DNA from: Planctomycetota bacterium
GTDB lineage: Bacteria > Planctomycetota > UBA1135 > UBA2386
Direction of reading: 5' to 3'
Length of the DNA: 15,937 nucleotides
NCBI GenBank assembly: GCA_016793305.1
Contig: JAEUHU010000383.1
Coordinates: 1-15,937, forward strand
The translations under genes and the position numbers were made by a program. Positions 14,409 through 15,937 of the stretch are shown here, one piece after another (within the stretch, counting starts at the first letter, position 1; the number at the start of each line of letters is the position of its first letter). The notes beneath the pieces are model-generated. The model had not been told where the DNA came from and made no database searches. It saw only the letters and a program-made list of their open reading frames with translations.

Positions 14409-14436
14409 ATCTTAGGTAGGAAGGAGGACAGGTCAA
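14409..14436 (-). promoter_or_regulatory. Sigma-70-type promoter for the BRCT-like membrane protein gene
   Basis: Minus strand: TTGACC (-35, complement of 14431-14436), a 16-nt spacer, TAAGAT (-10, complement of 14409-14414). Matches to consensus are 5/6 and 4/6. It points away from coaE, with a predicted start near 14402. Confidence 0.7.
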
Positions 14437-14493
14437 GGCGGCGCTTCTCGGCGCAGCTTGTCCCTCGATCGAGTCTACTCCACGATCCGCGCC

Positions 14494-15138
14494 ATGACGG
14501 CCGATCCGCCAACCGGCACCCCAGCCCCTGCCCCGTTCCGACCGGCAAGCCCCGTCGTCATCGGCATCGTGGGCGGCATCGCCGCCGGCAAATCGGCGGT
14601 GGCAGAACGGTTCGCTCTGCACGGGCTGGTGCCGGTCGACGCCGATCGGATCGCCCGGGCGACCAGCGACCTGCCCGAAGTGCTGGCCGAGGTCGAAGCC
14701 GCGTTCGGGCCGTCGGCCATCGCGGGCGGCCGCCTCGACCGGCCAGCGCTGGCGGCGCGCGTGTTCGCCGACCCGGCGGCGCGCGCCCGCCTGGAGGCGA
14801 TCCTGCACCCGCGCATCCGCGCCACCATCCGCCAGGAACTCGGCACCGCCCGCAGCGCCGGCCACTCGGTGCTGCTCGACGTGCCGCTCCTGTTCGAGAA
14901 CGGGCTCTACGAGCTCTGCGACCACGTGGTGTTCGTCGACGCCCCCGAACCGGTCCGCCAGGCCCGGGCCAGGACGCGCGGCTGGGCCGACGGCGAGCTG
15001 GCGCGCCGCGAACAGGCCCAGCTGCCGCTCGCCGAGAAGCGTGCGCGTTCCCGCTTCGTGGTCGACAACGGCGGCGGACGGGAGGCGATGGCCGCCCAGG
15101 TGGCGGCTATCCTGCACCAGCTGGCCACGCTTCGATGA
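14494..15138 (+). CDS. coaE: Dephospho-CoA kinase
   Basis: Catalyses the last step of coenzyme A synthesis, phosphorylating the 3'-OH of dephospho-CoA with ATP in the cytoplasm. 214 residues, normal for the family. The P-loop is GIVGGIAAGKSAVAERF with G32-K33-S34. DADRIAR (49-55) is the substrate-lid signature, followed by LHPRIR (104-109), DVPLLFENG (129-137) and DHVVFVDAP (143-151). All key motifs are intact. The ATG at 14494 gives a short Pro-rich tail of 20 residues before the first strand. A TTG at 14458 in the same frame is unlikely. No SD is visible before the ATG. The stop overlaps the start of the rho-like gene as ATGA, so the two are probably translated together. Confidence 0.95.
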   Translation: MTADPPTGTPAPAPFRPASPVVIGIVGGIAAGKSAVAERFALHGLVPVDADRIARATSDLPEVLAEVEAAFGPSAIAGGRLDRPALAARVFADPAARARLEAILHPRIRATIRQELGTARSAGHSVLLDVPLLFENGLYELCDHVVFVDAPEPVRQARARTRGWADGELARREQAQLPLAEKRARSRFVVDNGGGREAMAAQVAAILHQLATLR

Positions 15139-15937
15139 CGACCAAGCCCCCTTCGCCGCGGTTCGCCACGGCCACCAGCTGCTGCACCGACTGGTCCGGC
15201 GCCGAGCTGCGCCGCCAGCTGGCCGCAGCGGGTGCGGCCCCAGAACCCCACCTCGAGCGCGACGAACTGCTCGCCGCGTGGTTCCGACACCAGCTCGACG
15301 GCCCCGAACGCTGCGACGTCGACGGTGTGTTCGAGCTGCTGCCCGAGGGGTTCGGCTTCTTGCGTTTCCCCGGCCACGATCTGGTCGCCGGCGCCGCCGA
15401 CGTCTACCTCAGCCCGAGCCAGGTGCGCGGCCTGAACCTGCAGAGCGGCCACCGCGTGCGCGGGGCGATCCGCCCACCCCGCGGCAACGAACGGTTCTTC
15501 GCGCTGCTGCACGTCGACACGGTCGACGGCAGCCCGCCTGAAGCAGCGCGCCTGCGGCCGGCGTTCGGCGCGCTGCAGCCGATCGTCGCGACGGTGCCGC
15601 TGCCGCTCGGCGGGGACCTGCCGCTGTGGCGCACCACGGCCGCGCTGGCGCCCTGGTGCCGCGGGCAGCGCGCCCTGCTGCGGCTGCCGGCGAGCTGGCC
15701 GCGCGCCGCCCACCTCGCCGAACTCGCCGCGGCGATCCTCGCGGCGAACCCCGACGTGCGGATCCGCCTCGGCCTGTTCGACCAGCGACCCGAGGACCTC
15801 GCCGCCGCCAAGGCCGCGTGTGCGGCGCTGCCGGGCGTCGAGTGCGTCGGCACCACGTTCGACGCCACCGCCGAGCGCCACGTCGCCACCGCCGAACTGC
15901 TGCTCGCCACGGTGCAGCGCGAGGTCGAGAGCGGTGC
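15135..15937 (+). CDS. rho: Rho-family transcription termination factor homologue with degenerate ATPase motifs (runs off the right edge)
   Basis: The first 267 codons of a Rho-type protein. A short Rho_N-like helical part (about 20-52) precedes the OB-fold RNA-binding domain with GFGFLR (72-77), DVYLSPSQVRGLNL (89-102), and IRPPRGNERFFALL (112-125), all close to E. coli Rho. The ATPase region is recognisable from RGQRALL (176-182), NPDVRIRLGLFDQRPEDL (205-222) and TTFDATAERHVATAELL. However, where Rho has APPKAGKT this protein has LPASWPRA (184-191), so the Walker A Lys and Thr are gone, and Rho's DERPEE is DQRPED, with Gln217 in place of the catalytic Glu (E211 in E. coli). It therefore should not hydrolyse ATP. 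The frame is clean, so it is not an obvious pseudogene. Walker B, Q-loop and R-loop lie outside the window. ATG overlaps the coaE stop (ATGA). Confidence 0.88.
   Translation, partial: MTTKPPSPRFATATSCCTDWSGAELRRQLAAAGAAPEPHLERDELLAAWFRHQLDGPERCDVDGVFELLPEGFGFLRFPGHDLVAGAADVYLSPSQVRGLNLQSGHRVRGAIRPPRGNERFFALLHVDTVDGSPPEAARLRPAFGALQPIVATVPLPLGGDLPLWRTTAALAPWCRGQRALLRLPASWPRAAHLAELAAAILAANPDVRIRLGLFDQRPEDLAAAKAACAALPGVECVGTTFDATAERHVATAELLLATVQREVESG

Noticed and set aside
12422..14419. A 665-codon plus-strand open frame antisense to the start of tatC and the BRCT-like gene
   Set aside because: Leu/Val/Arg-rich mirror of coiled-coil codons; the minus strand has a promoter, SD, TM segment and domain patterns.
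1..15937. tRNA or rRNA genes, CRISPR arrays, transposases, attachment sites
   Set aside because: No cloverleaf-like sequence, regularly spaced repeats, transposase motifs or terminal inverted repeats were seen; all long stretches are explained by ordinary genes.
15135..15937. The rho-like gene as a frameshifted pseudogene
   Set aside because: The reading frame is continuous and homology to Rho stays in the same frame on both sides of the altered P-loop, so the changes are substitutions, not a frameshift.

Overview
This is a GC-rich (roughly 70% by eye), gene-dense bacterial window with at least twelve protein genes and no RNA genes, insertion sequences or CRISPR arrays that I can see. The best guess for the organism is a high-GC planctomycete-like bacterium. 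The reasons are the planctomycete-style S2 N-terminus, a very large membrane Ser/Thr kinase with Ig-like and FGE-sulfatase-like ectodomains, a coaE gene overlapping a rho-type gene, and many GTG starts with weak Shine-Dalgarno sequences. This is inference from gene content, not a database result.

Layout, left to right. Bases 1-207 (minus) are the first 69 codons of rpsB (ribosomal protein S2), with a clear SD, a leader of about 120 nt carrying an 18-bp tandem repeat, and a near-consensus sigma-70 promoter at 337-364. On the other strand a response-regulator-like diguanylate cyclase (613-1584) has an intact GGDEF site and c-di-GMP I-site but a receiver domain that has lost its phosphorylatable Asp. 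It converges with a long minus-strand gene series. In transcription order (right to left) this series is: a membrane-anchored coiled-coil protein with a BRCT-like C-terminus (14242-12941); a strong hairpin; tatC (12790-11819); cinA (11797-10562); a hairpin; a 1352-residue Ser/Thr kinase (10425-6367); an envelope lipoprotein (6370-5282); a PP2C phosphatase (5285-4380); a GspF/PilC-type inner-membrane protein (4313-3162); and a sensor histidine kinase (3133-1634).

The kinase, lipoprotein and PP2C genes are joined by two GTGA stop/start overlaps, so they are probably translated together as a phosphorylation switch tied to the cell envelope: kinase, candidate outer sensor or effector, and antagonist phosphatase. 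The gspF-like and histidine kinase genes follow at short spacing and may belong to the same transcript.

At the right end, coaE (14494-15138, plus) overlaps by ATGA a rho-family gene that runs off the window. Its N-terminal half keeps the RNA-binding OB-fold signatures of Rho, but the Walker A motif has lost its GKT and the catalytic Glu next to it is Gln. It looks like an RNA-binding Rho relative with a dead motor, and is the most unusual item here.
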